Shown: positions 45,536-54,174 of the stretch, piece after piece
How the letters are laid out: each line of letters starts with the position of its first letter
How positions within the stretch are numbered: position 1 is the first letter of the stretch
Origin: Candidatus Zixiibacteriota bacterium
GTDB lineage: Bacteria > Zixibacteria > MSB-5A5 > JAABVY01
Length of the DNA: 64,000 nt
Direction: 5' to 3'
NCBI GenBank assembly: GCA_011056555.1
Contig: DSEQ01000035.1
Coordinates: forward strand, 103,942 to 167,941
Notes under the pieces: generated by a model
The model's input: only the letters and a program-made list of their open reading frames with translations
Databases searched by the model: none
What the model was told of the DNA's origin: nothing
Translations under genes and position numbers: made by a program

Positions 45536-47326
45536 TTAACTGGACTGCTCCAGCGTCGAACCGTCATCCAGCCGGACTTTAATATTGCCGACCGGAACTT
45601 CCTCTTCCAGTATCCGGCCCTGCTCATCGGTCGAACCCTCGCGAGTGGAACCATCAGGCAATATCAGCACATAACCGGTATTGGCCACCGGATTGCCATC
45701 CGAATCAGTCAGGGTGGCCTCGAATACATCCACCACCGTCAGGACATCGCTTTTGGTCTCCAGCGACCCGGATTTGGCCTTGAAAATAAACCTGGGCTTC
45801 GTGCCCTCATCCTCTTCCTGAAATTCATAGGTCCAGACCGCCTCGGCCTGGGAATTTGCATCCACAGTGCCGTCTATCGATGTTATCTCATCGCCCGATT
45901 CTTCCTTGAACAGCTTATAAATCTCGAATGTTATTGAATCTCCCTCATCATGTGCCGGACATTCAACCAGCAGCCTGACCTCATCCCCGCAGTTGACCTG
46001 ATCCACCTCCCAGTGGGCATTGGCAAGCTGCTTGAAAATAATCTGGCTCTCGCCCTGGGGCAGGTTATCCTTGTGAATCTTGCCGTCGCTGCCGACTGAT
46101 CCGGTGTAACGCGTGCCGTCTGGCGCGATGATAATATAATCCAATCCCGAGACCGCCTCCTCGGCCGAATCCTGCAGCGTAACATCCAGATAGTGCTGGT
46201 TCTGTTCCTGCTCCTCTTCGGCCTGCTCCTCGGGCGGGGCCGGTGGACGGCCCAGGGAATTTTTCTTGACCTCAAATTTTGTGGAATAACCCGAGGCGGA
46301 AAATATATGTGTGGCTCGAGTAACATAATAGGAACCGGAGAACTTGTCACCCAGCCCTTCAATATCGATTACAGTTCCAGCCTTGAGCTCCGGTTCCCCC
46401 GGAGCCTTGCCTTCACCGGTGATAAAATTCATCGAGAGCTTATTGAAATGAGCGCGGGCCAATGCATCCGCCTCGGCCTGGCTGTGAATCGGCTTGTTTA
46501 CTTTGAAACTCTTGGTCGATCCATGAGCGGCCTCGGCAATCTGGGTAGCGGTCTGCGCTCCTCCCAGCGTCGTGTGCTCGTCACCGCCTCCGGCACGTCC
46601 CACAATTTCCTTCTTGGATTTCGGATCCCAGCCCCTGACAACCACCTCCGAAACCTGATTGAACGATGACAGCCGGGGTGAAAAGGAGGCCAGCGATTCG
46701 CCCCATTTTAGAGTCACCCTCCGGGCTTGATCCGACTGCGGCCTTCGGAAATACAGATCATTACCCTCGATATACATCTCATACATTATCCTCTGCGCCC
46801 GCTCCAGCAGAAACTCGAGATTGGCCTGATTTCTCTGGAAGACATAGGGATGAACCTCGGTGGTGGCATCCACATGCGCGCTCAGCCCCATCTCGCGGGC
46901 TATCTGGTTGGCAATATCCGAATCCTTCATCTCCACAAAGGAACGGCTCTTCTTCTCACGCGACAGCCGGAATGACTTGTCGTACCCACGTATGGTCAAA
47001 TATGCCGCCCCTCCCGGAGGATACTCCGGTTCCAAAGAAACAACTTCGCAATCGGCAACTGTGCTCAACTGGCTCTCCTGATAGCCCAGCTTCACCTCAA
47101 CTGATTTTCCAATAGCCAGGTCATCGGAGTTGACCAGTTCCAGGTCAAAATCGTAGAACCGGATTTCAAACATATCCAGGATTTCCAGATTACTCTCCGC
47201 TTTAATGAAAAGTACCCTGGATTCGATTCGGGTGTCCAGGGGCTGGCCGTCTACAAGTATCTTGAATGATGGTGTCAGGAGCTGATTGTTCTGCTGCTCC
47301 TGATCCTGAGTTTGTGACCGGGGCAT
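45536..47326 (-). CDS. Phage late-control D/VgrG-like hub protein with C-terminal prealbumin-like domains
   Basis: The 596-residue protein has the gpD/VgrG N-terminal fold at about 20-360: 'TPSFKILVDGQPLDTRIESR', 'IRGYDKSFRLSREKKSRSFV', 'IANQIAREMGLSAHVDAT', 'NLEFLLERAQRIMYEMYIEG'. This is the 'phage late control D' family, which forms the baseplate hub of contractile tails, T6SS VgrG and eCIS Afp8-type particles. Instead of the usual OB-fold and beta-helix spike it ends with a carboxypeptidase-regulatory-like domain ('GLDYIIIAPDGTRYTGSVGS'), an Ig-like domain ('CGDEVRLLVECPAHDEGDSI') and a second prealbumin-like domain ('NTGYVLILPDGSTREGSTDE'). No sheath, tube, gp25 or baseplate gene is in the window, so it looks like an orphan hub. 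It lies 3 bp from the upstream kinase-like gene. Confidence 0.8.
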   Translation of the reverse strand: MPRSQTQDQEQQNNQLLTPSFKILVDGQPLDTRIESRVLFIKAESNLEILDMFEIRFYDFDLELVNSDDLAIGKSVEVKLGYQESQLSTVADCEVVSLEPEYPPGGAAYLTIRGYDKSFRLSREKKSRSFVEMKDSDIANQIAREMGLSAHVDATTEVHPYVFQRNQANLEFLLERAQRIMYEMYIEGNDLYFRRPQSDQARRVTLKWGESLASFSPRLSSFNQVSEVVVRGWDPKSKKEIVGRAGGGDEHTTLGGAQTATQIAEAAHGSTKSFKVNKPIHSQAEADALARAHFNKLSMNFITGEGKAPGEPELKAGTVIDIEGLGDKFSGSYYVTRATHIFSASGYSTKFEVKKNSLGRPPAPPEEQAEEEQEQNQHYLDVTLQDSAEEAVSGLDYIIIAPDGTRYTGSVGSDGKIHKDNLPQGESQIIFKQLANAHWEVDQVNCGDEVRLLVECPAHDEGDSITFEIYKLFKEESGDEITSIDGTVDANSQAEAVWTYEFQEEDEGTKPRFIFKAKSGSLETKSDVLTVVDVFEATLTDSDGNPVANTGYVLILPDGSTREGSTDEQGRILEEEVPVGNIKVRLDDGSTLEQSS

Positions 47327-47329
47327 ATA

Positions 47330-48031
47330 TTATTCAGCCAGGTATTTTTGTTTCGTGAATTTGGCTTCGATCGCTTCCTTTATGAAAGCAACTGCATCCT
47401 CAATGTCAATATAATTTGTGCTGAGGATCATGTCGTAATATTCGGGATCGTTGATGTCGCGTTTGAAATTGCGCTTGATAAAATCCTGCCGCTCCTTGTC
47501 GAAATCTGCAATCTGCTGCCGGGCCCCCTCCTGCGACAGATTCTCATATTTCATCAGGTTCTTCTCCCTGATCGCACTGGAAGCCACCACGCGCAGATGG
47601 AAACCGGTTTGTATGGTCAATATGAAATTCGAACCCCGGCCGACCACCACCACTCCCCCCAGGCGCGACAGGGTAATGATCGCCCGGTAGAGGTGCCTGA
47701 AATAATCTGACGCATCGGAATACCGCCCTTTGAAAATACCTTCCAGCCAGAGCTCAACCTGGTTGCGGTATTTCTCATCCAGCGATTCTATCAGACGCCT
47801 TCTTATTCCCGACGAGTTGACAATATGTTCAATTATTTCCTTGTGCATTAACTGGTACCCGAGTTCCTCGGCCAGGCGCTGGGCCAGGTAGCTTCCCCGG
47901 CTCCCGCGCATACGGGATACTGTGATAATCGGCGGCGGAAGCTGGCGTTCGACCTCGCCATTCTCACGCTTCTCTTTCAGAAGCTCCCATTTCCGAATTT
48001 GACGATCTACAATCTGCTCTATTGATGGCAT
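47330..48031 (-). CDS. Cytidylate kinase-like family protein
   Basis: The 233-residue P-loop-like protein matches the cytidylate_kin2 family: 'PPPIITVSRMRGSRGSYLAQ' in place of the P-loop, 'RLAEELGYQLMHKEIIEHIV', 'GGVVVVGRGSNFIL', 'FHLRVVASSAIREKNLM' and 'DINDPEYYDMILSTNYIDIE'. The substrate is unknown; members are not the housekeeping Cmk. It is the first gene of the hub/metzincin/lipoprotein/xseA group. Whether it is functionally linked to the hub or merely adjacent is open. Confidence 0.85.
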   Translation of the reverse strand: MPSIEQIVDRQIRKWELLKEKRENGEVERQLPPPIITVSRMRGSRGSYLAQRLAEELGYQLMHKEIIEHIVNSSGIRRRLIESLDEKYRNQVELWLEGIFKGRYSDASDYFRHLYRAIITLSRLGGVVVVGRGSNFILTIQTGFHLRVVASSAIREKNLMKYENLSQEGARQQIADFDKERQDFIKRNFKRDINDPEYYDMILSTNYIDIEDAVAFIKEAIEAKFTKQKYLAE

Positions 48032-48175
48032 GGCACATTCTCCTGCTTATAAAACTACTATCCTGCCCGCCGGAATTCAACAAAAATCCTGGAAATGCCG
48101 GGGAAATTATCAAGTCATATCGGGAAATACCTGAAATTGCGGGTATTTAAGCTGATTATATCCTGAATGCGGAAA

Positions 48176-48194
48176 CTGTCCAGTTTTCTGACAG
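48176..48194. promoter_or_regulatory. Distal inverted repeat CTGTC-N9-GACAG, putative activator site
   Basis: The repeat CTGTC-N9-GACAG is centred about 187 bp upstream of the start predicted from the sigma-54 promoter. Its TGTC-N9-GACA core is identical in arms and spacing to the proximal site at 48266-48284. The distance fits an enhancer site for an NtrC-type activator. Confidence 0.6.
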
Positions 48195-48265
48195 AATTCA
48201 TGATGGGCTTAAGCTTATAAATGGCAAAGAGTAAGGTGCGCCGCATGAACTCTGCTCGGGCGGGA

Positions 48266-48284
48266 CTGTCGGTCTGCCTGACAC
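48266..48284. promoter_or_regulatory. Proximal inverted repeat CTGTC-N9-GACAC, putative activator site
   Basis: The core TGTC-N9-GACA repeats the distal site exactly 90 bp away. It is centred about 97 bp upstream of the predicted transcription start, a normal enhancer position for sigma-54 promoters. Confidence 0.6.
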
Positions 48285-48345
48285 AACTTTCGGTATCTCT
48301 GCAAGAAGTCTTTTCTAATCCTTTGCGGAACAAGGATTTATGTTT

Positions 48346-48361
48346 TGGCACACAATTTGCT
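48346..48361 (+). promoter_or_regulatory. Sigma-54 (-24/-12) promoter of the PEP-CTERM gene
   Basis: TGGCACACAATTTGCT matches the RpoN consensus TGGCAC-R-N4-TTGC-W at every defined position, with GG and GC separated by the required 12 bp. The predicted start near 48372 leaves a leader of about 36 nt before the ATG at 48408. No comparable sigma-70 boxes are seen. Confidence 0.85.
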
Positions 48362-48407
48362 TATTTTTAAGTTAGGAAGATACTGAATCTTAATTATGGA
48401 GGGCATT

Positions 48408-48773
48408 ATGAAAACCGTAACAGTACTACTTACAGGAGTATTCCTGCTCCTGCTCGCCGGAAATCTGCCGGCCGTTCAAACTCCTTCTTCGCTATTGCGA
48501 CTGTCTGATCTGGCAAATCAGAGCGGTACCCTGAGCGTTCCTGCAAATGATGCAGACGATTATCTCTCAGAGTCTATCGCACCGATGGGTACGCGTGGCG
48601 GGGGCACATACGATTTCAATGACAAAATATCGAGCAAGATCGAGATTGATGGCAGCAAGTATTCCAATGATGCAGGTGGGATTCCCGTTCCGACTCCGGT
48701 GCCGGAGCCAACCACTCTGATTCTGATTGGCCTGGGTCTCGCCGGAGCAGGTATCCTGCGAAGAAAGAACTAA
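48408..48773 (+). CDS. PEP-CTERM sorting-domain exported protein
   Basis: The 121-residue protein has a signal peptide (MKTVTVLLTGVFLLLLAG) and a low-complexity Ser/Asp/Gly-rich middle. The C-terminal PEP-CTERM signal is 'PVPEPTTLILIGLGLAGAGI' followed by the basic LRRKN. Such proteins are recognised by an exosortase, processed at PEP and released into exopolysaccharide-rich matrix; no exosortase is in this window. The ATG at 48408 is chosen because GGAGGG (48398-48403) lies upstream; the frame opens four codons earlier at a weaker ATG. It is transcribed from the sigma-54 promoter listed above and ends at a strong terminator. Confidence 0.92.
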   Translation: MKTVTVLLTGVFLLLLAGNLPAVQTPSSLLRLSDLANQSGTLSVPANDADDYLSESIAPMGTRGGGTYDFNDKISSKIEIDGSKYSNDAGGIPVPTPVPEPTTLILIGLGLAGAGILRRKN

Positions 48774-48791
48774 GTATTAGTTTTGACTAAT

Positions 48792-48825
48792 AAAAAAGGC
48801 AGCTTTTTAAAGCTGCCTTTTTTAT
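48792..48825 (+). terminator. Bidirectional rho-independent terminator
   Basis: The stem GGCAGCTTT (48798-48806) / AAAGCTGCC (48809-48817) has a 2-nt loop and is flanked by A and T runs on both sides. It ends the PEP-CTERM transcript and could also act on the convergent clpB transcript. Confidence 0.92.
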
Positions 48826-48900
48826 TTTCCTGTATCAGCAGTCTTCCCGAAAAAGGGAAGCGATTGCGAATCCTGCTTCGCTCAGAACAACTGCTCTATG

Positions 48901-51510
48901 TTAATTCCCTGCTCTGAAAATCAAACCGTCACCGGAGGCATCAATCACCACTCTATCGCCGGATTTCAGGTTGCCCTTGATAATCTCTTTGGAGATATGG
49001 TTGACAACCTCTCTGTGAAGAAGCCGCCGCAACGGTCTGGCTCCGTAAGAGGGATCGTACCCGGCTTCGCCCAGATAATCGACCGCTTTTTCGGTCAGCT
49101 CCGCATCGATCTTCTGGTCATGCAGACGTTTCCGGATTATCTCGAACTGGATTCTGACTATCTGTTTCAGATGAGCTTTGCTTAATGGCTCGAATACAAG
49201 AATCTCGTCGATCCTGTTCAAAAATTCCGGTCGAAGATTGCTTTCCAAAAGCTCCATGGCTTTTCTCTTCATGCGAGAATAAACCACATCAAAACCGACC
49301 GACTCGATCTCTTTGGACATCTCCATAATCTCTGATGCCCCCAGGTTCGAGGTCATTATCATTATCACATTCTTGAACGAAACAGTCCGTCCCTGGTTAT
49401 CGGTCAGGCGGCCATCCTCCAGTACCTGCAGGAGAATATTGAACACCTCCGGATGCGCTTTTTCGATCTCATCTAAAAGCACAACCGAATACGGCTTCCG
49501 TCTCACAGATTCGGTCAGCTGCCCGCCTTCATCATACCCGACATACCCGGGAGGCGCCCCGATCAGCCTTGAGACCGAAAATTTCTCCATGTACTCGGAC
49601 ATATCTATACGAATCATGGCATCCTCATCGCCCCACAGAAGTTCCGCCAATGCCCGCGCCAATTCAGTCTTGCCGACGCCGGTCGGACCCATGAAGATGA
49701 ATGATCCCAGGGGACGTTTCGGGTCGGTCATACCGGCACGGGATGACCTGATGATCTCGGATACCGACTGTACTGCGATATCCTGCCCGACAATCCGCTT
49801 GTGCAAATTCTCCTCCAGTTTCAGGAGCTTCTCGGCCTCGCTCTCGGTCAGGCGCGCAACCGGAATTCCGGTCCATTTCGAGATAACATCGGCAATATCT
49901 TCCTCATCAATCTCCTCTTTCAGGAGCTTAACATCGCTCTGAATCTCCTTCAGCCTCTCCTGCTCGGAAATAAGGAGTTTTTCCAGACGTGAGATTTCGC
50001 CGTATCGAAGCCTGGCAGCTTCCTCAAAATTGGCCTCGCGCTCCGCCCTGTCGGCCTTCAATCTCAGTTCTTCTATATTAGATTTAAGGCCCTGAATAGT
50101 CTCCACCGCTTTCTTCTCTTTCTGCCATTGTTCCGTCAATCTGCTGCGCTGACTGTAAAGATCGGCCAGCTCTTCCTCGATCGGCCTGAGCCTCTGGGCG
50201 GCGTCTTTCTCTTTCTTGACACCTTCCTTCTCGACCTCCAGTTGACGAATCCGTTTTTCGATCTGATCCAGCTCGGTCGGCATTGAATCGATTTCAATTC
50301 TCAGGTTTGCCGCCGCCTCATCGATCAGGTCAATCGCTTTGTCCGGCAGAAAACGATCCTGGATATACCTTTCAGACAGTGACGCCGCCGCCACAATGGC
50401 CGAATCGGATATCCGGATTCCATGATGTATCTCATAACGCTCTTTCAGTCCGCGTAAGATCGAAACCGTATCCTCGACTGAGGGCTCCTCTATCATAACC
50501 GGCGCAAAACGTCTCTCCAGAGCGGCATCCTTCTCGATATGCTTTCTGTATTCGTCAACCGTGGTTGCTCCAATACAATGAAGTTCCCCGCGCGCAAGAG
50601 CGGGTTTGAGCATATTGGAGGCATCCATCGCCCCCTCGCCCACAGCGCCCGCTCCGACCAGTGTATGAAGCTCATCTATGAACAGCAGAATCCGGCCCTC
50701 AGAACTTTCAACCTCTTTCAGAATCGCCTTCAGCCGCTCCTCGAACTCACCTCTGAATTTGGAGCCTGCCAGGAGCGATCCCAGATCGAGCGCAACCAGC
50801 CTGCGGTCCTTCAAGGATTCGGGCACGTCGCCCTTGGAAATCTTCAGGGCCAGGCCCTCCGCTATCGCGGTCTTTCCCACACCCGGGTCGCCGATCAGCA
50901 CCGGATTATTCTTGGTACGCCTTGAAAGCACCTTCATCACCCGCCTGATCTCGTCATCGCGGCCGATTACCGGATCGAGCTTGCCGCGTGAGGCCAATGC
51001 TGTCAGGTCGCGTGAATACTTCTCCAGCACCTGGTACTTTGATTCCGGATCGGGATCGGTCACCCGCTGATGGCCGCGCAGCTTTGCCAGCGCCGCCAGC
51101 ACTTTCGACTTTTTGATATCGAACTGCTCGAAAATCTCATGCACTTTTGTGCGGTCCACTTCGATCATCGCCAGCAGCAGATGTTCCGTGGAAACGTACT
51201 CATCTTTGAAATTATTCGCCTCTTTAAACGAATGATTCAGGACTTTCTGCAATTCCGGGGAAGCATATACCTGTGATGTGTCCGAATAGGCCTTGGGAAG
51301 AAGCTCTACCTGCTCCTTGACCTTGTCCTTCAGCCCGGAAACATCGATCTCAGCCTCCTGCAGAATCGCCGAAACGAAGCTCTCTTCCTGGGACAGAAGC
51401 GCCGCCAGAAGATGCAATACCTCTATCTGGCTGTTGGAGTTCGACTGCGCCATCTCGGAAGCATATTGAATCGCATCCTGTGAACGCTGTGTAAATTTAT
51501 CGTATCTCAT
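48901..51510 (-). CDS. clpB: ClpB disaggregase
   Basis: The 869-residue Hsp100 has an N-domain (1-140, two Clp_N repeats), AAA1 with Walker A '[20 protein letters not shown]' near 205, the coiled-coil middle domain (about 410-525, with '[20 protein letters not shown]') and AAA2 with '[20 protein letters not shown]' near 605. Arginine-finger and sensor regions are present ('[12 protein letters not shown]'). It disaggregates proteins together with the DnaK system encoded on the same strand nearby. The length is complete. Confidence 0.97.
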   Translation of the reverse strand: MRYDKFTQRSQDAIQYASEMAQSNSNSQIEVLHLLAALLSQEESFVSAILQEAEIDVSGLKDKVKEQVELLPKAYSDTSQVYASPELQKVLNHSFKEANNFKDEYVSTEHLLLAMIEVDRTKVHEIFEQFDIKKSKVLAALAKLRGHQRVTDPDPESKYQVLEKYSRDLTALASRGKLDPVIGRDDEIRRVMKVLSRRTKNNPVLIGDPGVGKTAIAEGLALKISKGDVPESLKDRRLVALDLGSLLAGSKFRGEFEERLKAILKEVESSEGRILLFIDELHTLVGAGAVGEGAMDASNMLKPALARGELHCIGATTVDEYRKHIEKDAALERRFAPVMIEEPSVEDTVSILRGLKERYEIHHGIRISDSAIVAAASLSERYIQDRFLPDKAIDLIDEAAANLRIEIDSMPTELDQIEKRIRQLEVEKEGVKKEKDAAQRLRPIEEELADLYSQRSRLTEQWQKEKKAVETIQGLKSNIEELRLKADRAEREANFEEAARLRYGEISRLEKLLISEQERLKEIQSDVKLLKEEIDEEDIADVISKWTGIPVARLTESEAEKLLKLEENLHKRIVGQDIAVQSVSEIIRSSRAGMTDPKRPLGSFIFMGPTGVGKTELARALAELLWGDEDAMIRIDMSEYMEKFSVSRLIGAPPGYVGYDEGGQLTESVRRKPYSVVLLDEIEKAHPEVFNILLQVLEDGRLTDNQGRTVSFKNVIMIMTSNLGASEIMEMSKEIESVGFDVVYSRMKRKAMELLESNLRPEFLNRIDEILVFEPLSKAHLKQIVRIQFEIIRKRLHDQKIDAELTEKAVDYLGEAGYDPSYGARPLRRLLHREVVNHISKEIIKGNLKSGDRVVIDASGDGLIFRAGN

Positions 51511-51580
51511 CTATCTATCACCTTCTTATCAATATTTGACTAACATATCCATTTCAATTTCAAAAAAACACTCACAAATT

Positions 51581-52702
51581 TTAGGGTTTACCGGCTTCAG
51601 CTTTCTCGCCCTTCAGCTTGGCCATCAATTCCTTCTCTTCCTCAGTTGGATTTTCCGGATACTTGACTTCTATCTTCACATACTGATTGCCAGTCTTGCC
51701 TTTAGCCTTAATTCCCTGGCCCTTAAGCTTGAGCACCGCGCCATCTTCGGTCTCAGGCGGGATGTTGAGCATCACCTTACCGCGGATGGTGCGCACTTTA
51801 ATTTTCACACCCTCCACCGCCTGCCTCAATGTCAACGGCACCGTGCAATAAACATCATTGCCCTTGCGGCTGAAAAATGAATCCGGCTTGATGCGCACAT
51901 TTATGATAAGATCTCCGTAACCGGAGCCATTGCCGCCGGCATTGCCCATTCCCTTCAGGCGGATCTTCTCGCCGCTTTTGACCCCCGGAGGTATCTTGAC
52001 CGAGACAGTCTTCTGGCCGCGCTCCTTGCCGCTGCCCCCGCATTTCGAGCAGGGCTTGCCGATTATCTTGCCGGTACCGAAACATCTGGGACAGGGTCTC
52101 GAAATCGAGAACATCCCCTGCGCCATCGAAACCATACCGGAACCATTACACTGGGGACAGACCGTCTCCCCCGAGCCCGGTTCGGCGCCTGTGCCCTTGC
52201 ATTTACTGCAGACCTCATCCCGCTTAAAGCGGATGGTCTTTTTCGTACCCAGGGCGGCATCCTCAAATTTCAAATCCAGGGTCATCGTCAGATTCGAACC
52301 TTTCTGGGGTCCGGCCTGACGGCGGTATTTACGGCTATGTGTGCGCATGCCCATATCGCCGAAAATCTGGCTGAAAATATCACCCATCGAACCAAAACCG
52401 AAATCATTAAGATTGATATCGCCCTGTCCGAAACCTCCGGGACGGGCGCCCCCGTATTCAAAGCCCTGTCCGCCAAAGGTTCCGCCGTATTTTCTCATCT
52501 GGTCATACTGGGCGCGCTTCTTGTCGTCTGTGAGCACATGATAGGCCTCGGAGACATCCTTGAATTTCTGCTCAGCCTCCTTGTTGCCCTTGTTGACATC
52601 GGGATGATACTTCTTGGCCAGTTTGCGATAGGCCTTCTTGATCTCATCCTTCGATGCGGTCTCGCCCACACCCAGTATTTCATAAAAATCTTTTCCAGCC
52701 AT
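51581..52702 (-). CDS. dnaJ: Chaperone DnaJ
   Basis: The 373-residue Hsp40 has a J-domain (residues 1-70, HPD at 33-35), a Gly/Phe region (75-115), four CxxCxGxG zinc repeats (starting [32 protein letters not shown]) and the C-terminal substrate domain. It stimulates DnaK ATPase. It directly follows the small J-domain gene (1 bp). Confidence 0.97.
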   Translation of the reverse strand: MAGKDFYEILGVGETASKDEIKKAYRKLAKKYHPDVNKGNKEAEQKFKDVSEAYHVLTDDKKRAQYDQMRKYGGTFGGQGFEYGGARPGGFGQGDINLNDFGFGSMGDIFSQIFGDMGMRTHSRKYRRQAGPQKGSNLTMTLDLKFEDAALGTKKTIRFKRDEVCSKCKGTGAEPGSGETVCPQCNGSGMVSMAQGMFSISRPCPRCFGTGKIIGKPCSKCGGSGKERGQKTVSVKIPPGVKSGEKIRLKGMGNAGGNGSGYGDLIINVRIKPDSFFSRKGNDVYCTVPLTLRQAVEGVKIKVRTIRGKVMLNIPPETEDGAVLKLKGQGIKAKGKTGNQYVKIEVKYPENPTEEEKELMAKLKGEKAEAGKP

Positions 52703-52703
52703 A

Positions 52704-53288
52704 TTATCTAAACCTCAATCTGAGTCTGACTTCCTGTCCGGAGAATGTCAGCTTCATCTCTTCCCCGCCCTCGCTTCCGGCGGGAATGAAAAGATCAACA
52801 TCCTCCTGGTACATATGCTTCCCTTTACCTCTACAAACAGGACAATCACCGAATATCGTTCCCCCCGTCCCGAAACAATTCCTGCAGACCATCTCCAGAG
52901 GAATTCCGATCTTTACAATCTTGTCTCTGTCCCTGTATTCCTTTTTCAGCACCAGCTCGTATTCGGAACGATTTCTGAATCCGGTAATCTGTTTTAAATA
53001 GCCGACCATGTCATCATAAAGATCACGCACGGCCGGCCTGATTTCCAAAAAGCTGTCCTGCCCGATCAAAAGATCGAGATAACGGTTGTACTCTTCTCTC
53101 AAAGCCTCATCCGATAAAACCTCATAAGCCCGCCTGACCTTTACAAAATCGTCATTGCTGCCATGGGATTTGTCCGGATGAGACTCCTTGGCCATCTTCC
53201 TGAAAGCCGATCTAATCTCATCTGTGTCGGCTCCACGGCCGACATGCAGTCTTTCATAATAATCCGGTTCGAAATTCCTCATAGCCAA
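52704..53288 (-). CDS. Short DnaJ-like co-chaperone with a single zinc-motif pair
   Basis: The 194-residue protein has a J-domain at residues 8-70 with HPD at 37-39 ('[15 protein letters not shown]'). A linker follows, then a half zinc centre '[20 protein letters not shown]' (two CxxC pairs instead of four) and a final beta domain ('[20 protein letters not shown]'). It resembles a reduced DnaJ. It starts at TTG 53288, where GGAG is 6 nt upstream; an ATG two codons later is the alternative. It lies 1 bp upstream of dnaJ, so it is a cotranscribed second J-protein. Confidence 0.85.
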   Translation of the reverse strand: MAMRNFEPDYYERLHVGRGADTDEIRSAFRKMAKESHPDKSHGSNDDFVKVRRAYEVLSDEALREEYNRYLDLLIGQDSFLEIRPAVRDLYDDMVGYLKQITGFRNRSEYELVLKKEYRDRDKIVKIGIPLEMVCRNCFGTGGTIFGDCPVCRGKGKHMYQEDVDLFIPAGSEGGEEMKLTFSGQEVRLRLRFR

Positions 53289-53598
53289 CTCGCTCTCCGT
53301 TTTAAAGAGCTCCCTTTGATGTCCTCAATCTATATCAACAATTTCAAACCGCAACAGATTCTATTATTTGAGCATGTCATTCTGAGGAGCGAAGCGACGA
53401 AGAATCTTTTTGCTTCAACCATAATGATTGTTCCATACTGATTCTTCAGTCATATCGTTCCCTCAATAATCAGCATGATCGTAACACATGGGTGGCATGC
53501 CCAAACTTGTTTGGGCATGGGTCATCCCCGAACCAAACGGAGTCTGTCAGGCCTTGACCGATTTGACCCGGCCACCCGAACGCCGCGCACGATAAGAA
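53289..53598. other. Gene-free region with palindromic repeats
   Basis: These 310 bp contain the repeat at 53375-53408 (listed separately) and a palindrome TGCCCAAACTTGTTTGGGCA at 53499-53518. No promoter or gene is convincing. The 92-codon plus-strand frame (53163-53441) runs through the repeat and is rejected. Confidence 0.6.
53375..53408. repeat. Copy of the 'GTCATTCTGAGGAGCGAAGC' interspersed repeat
   Basis: The segment TGTCATTCTGAGGAGCGAAG followed by CGACGAAGAATCTT matches a short intergenic repeat that I know from several bacterial phyla (typically GTCATTCTGAG..CGAAG..GAAGAATCT). It is intergenic here and appears as a single copy in the window. Confidence 0.65.
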
Positions 53599-53910
53599 TC
53601 AATTATCAATCACTTTCTGATTATCGCAACCATAAAGCCGTATGATCTCTCGCCGCATTATCTCATTTACCGACATACCATCGACCGTCACATGCGCAAT
53701 CCGTCGTCCTATTCTGTCTGTATCAATCGTATTGACTTCGACCTTGCGTCCTTCAATCAGTTTGCACAGCTTCCGTTTAAGCTTACCGTCATCGAGATTA
53801 TAATGCTCCGGACGCATGACTTTATCGAGACGGATCACACCATAATCGGTGTCCGCCACAAATGTCTGCGCATCTAACACCAGAGCAACATTTTCAAAAG
53901 TCTTTTCCAT
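53599..53910 (-). CDS. SNase-like (thermonuclease-fold) small protein
   Basis: The 103-residue product has the staphylococcal-nuclease-like pattern 'VLDAQTFVADTDYGVIRLDK', 'RPEHY', 'LIEGRKVEVNTIDTDRIGRR' and 'AHVTVDGMSVNEIMRREI'. The positions of Arg35 (IRLD), Glu43 (RPE) and Arg87 (IGRR) of the Staphylococcus enzyme seem kept, though the usual GDT is replaced by DAQT. It lacks a signal peptide. The ATG at 53910 is favoured by a GGAGGG site 7 nt upstream. It lies between dnaK and the short J-protein gene on the same strand. Nuclease activity is uncertain. Confidence 0.6.
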   Translation of the reverse strand: MEKTFENVALVLDAQTFVADTDYGVIRLDKVMRPEHYNLDDGKLKRKLCKLIEGRKVEVNTIDTDRIGRRIAHVTVDGMSVNEIMRREIIRLYGCDNQKVIDN

Positions 53911-54050
53911 CTCACAACCCTCCATGGATATTTATGTTAACTTTCTCTCACTCGGAGAGCCCTCTCATATAATGTACAATCAGGAATCATTAATATTCCC
54001 ATTTCTCGTCACGTGCCGTCGGGAACTCATCCCTCTCGGAATCAGAGTGC

Positions 54051-54162
54051 CGCCGACAAATTTATTTGTCGGCGACCCTTTTATCATGCTTCCGCCACAA
54101 AACAAGTTTGTGGCGGGCACCCATTTCCGAGATTATTGGCTGGCAGGTCAGAGACCTGCCAG
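54051..54162. repeat. Three tandem palindromes downstream of dnaK
   Basis: Three different palindromes occur within 112 bp: GCCGACAAATTTATTTGTCGGC (54051-54072 region), CCGCCACAAAACAAGTTTGTGGCGG (54090-54114 region) and CTGGCAGGTCAGAGACCTGCCAG (54140-54162). They lie after the dnaK stop, where they could form 3' stem-loops of the dnaK mRNA. None has a T tract. Confidence 0.7.
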
Positions 54163-54174
54163 CTCATCTATCTC

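Larger units (their letters stand above)
48032..48407. other. Regulatory intergenic region upstream of the PEP-CTERM gene
   Basis: The 376 bp between the divergent kinase-like and PEP-CTERM genes contain a sigma-54 promoter and two inverted repeats, listed separately. The 78-codon minus-strand frame (48115-48351) overlaps both inverted repeats, resembles no family and is rejected. Confidence 0.7.

Noticed and set aside
48115..48351. 78-codon minus-strand frame upstream of the PEP-CTERM gene
   Set aside because: It overlaps both inverted repeats and the start of the sigma-54 promoter, and matches no family.
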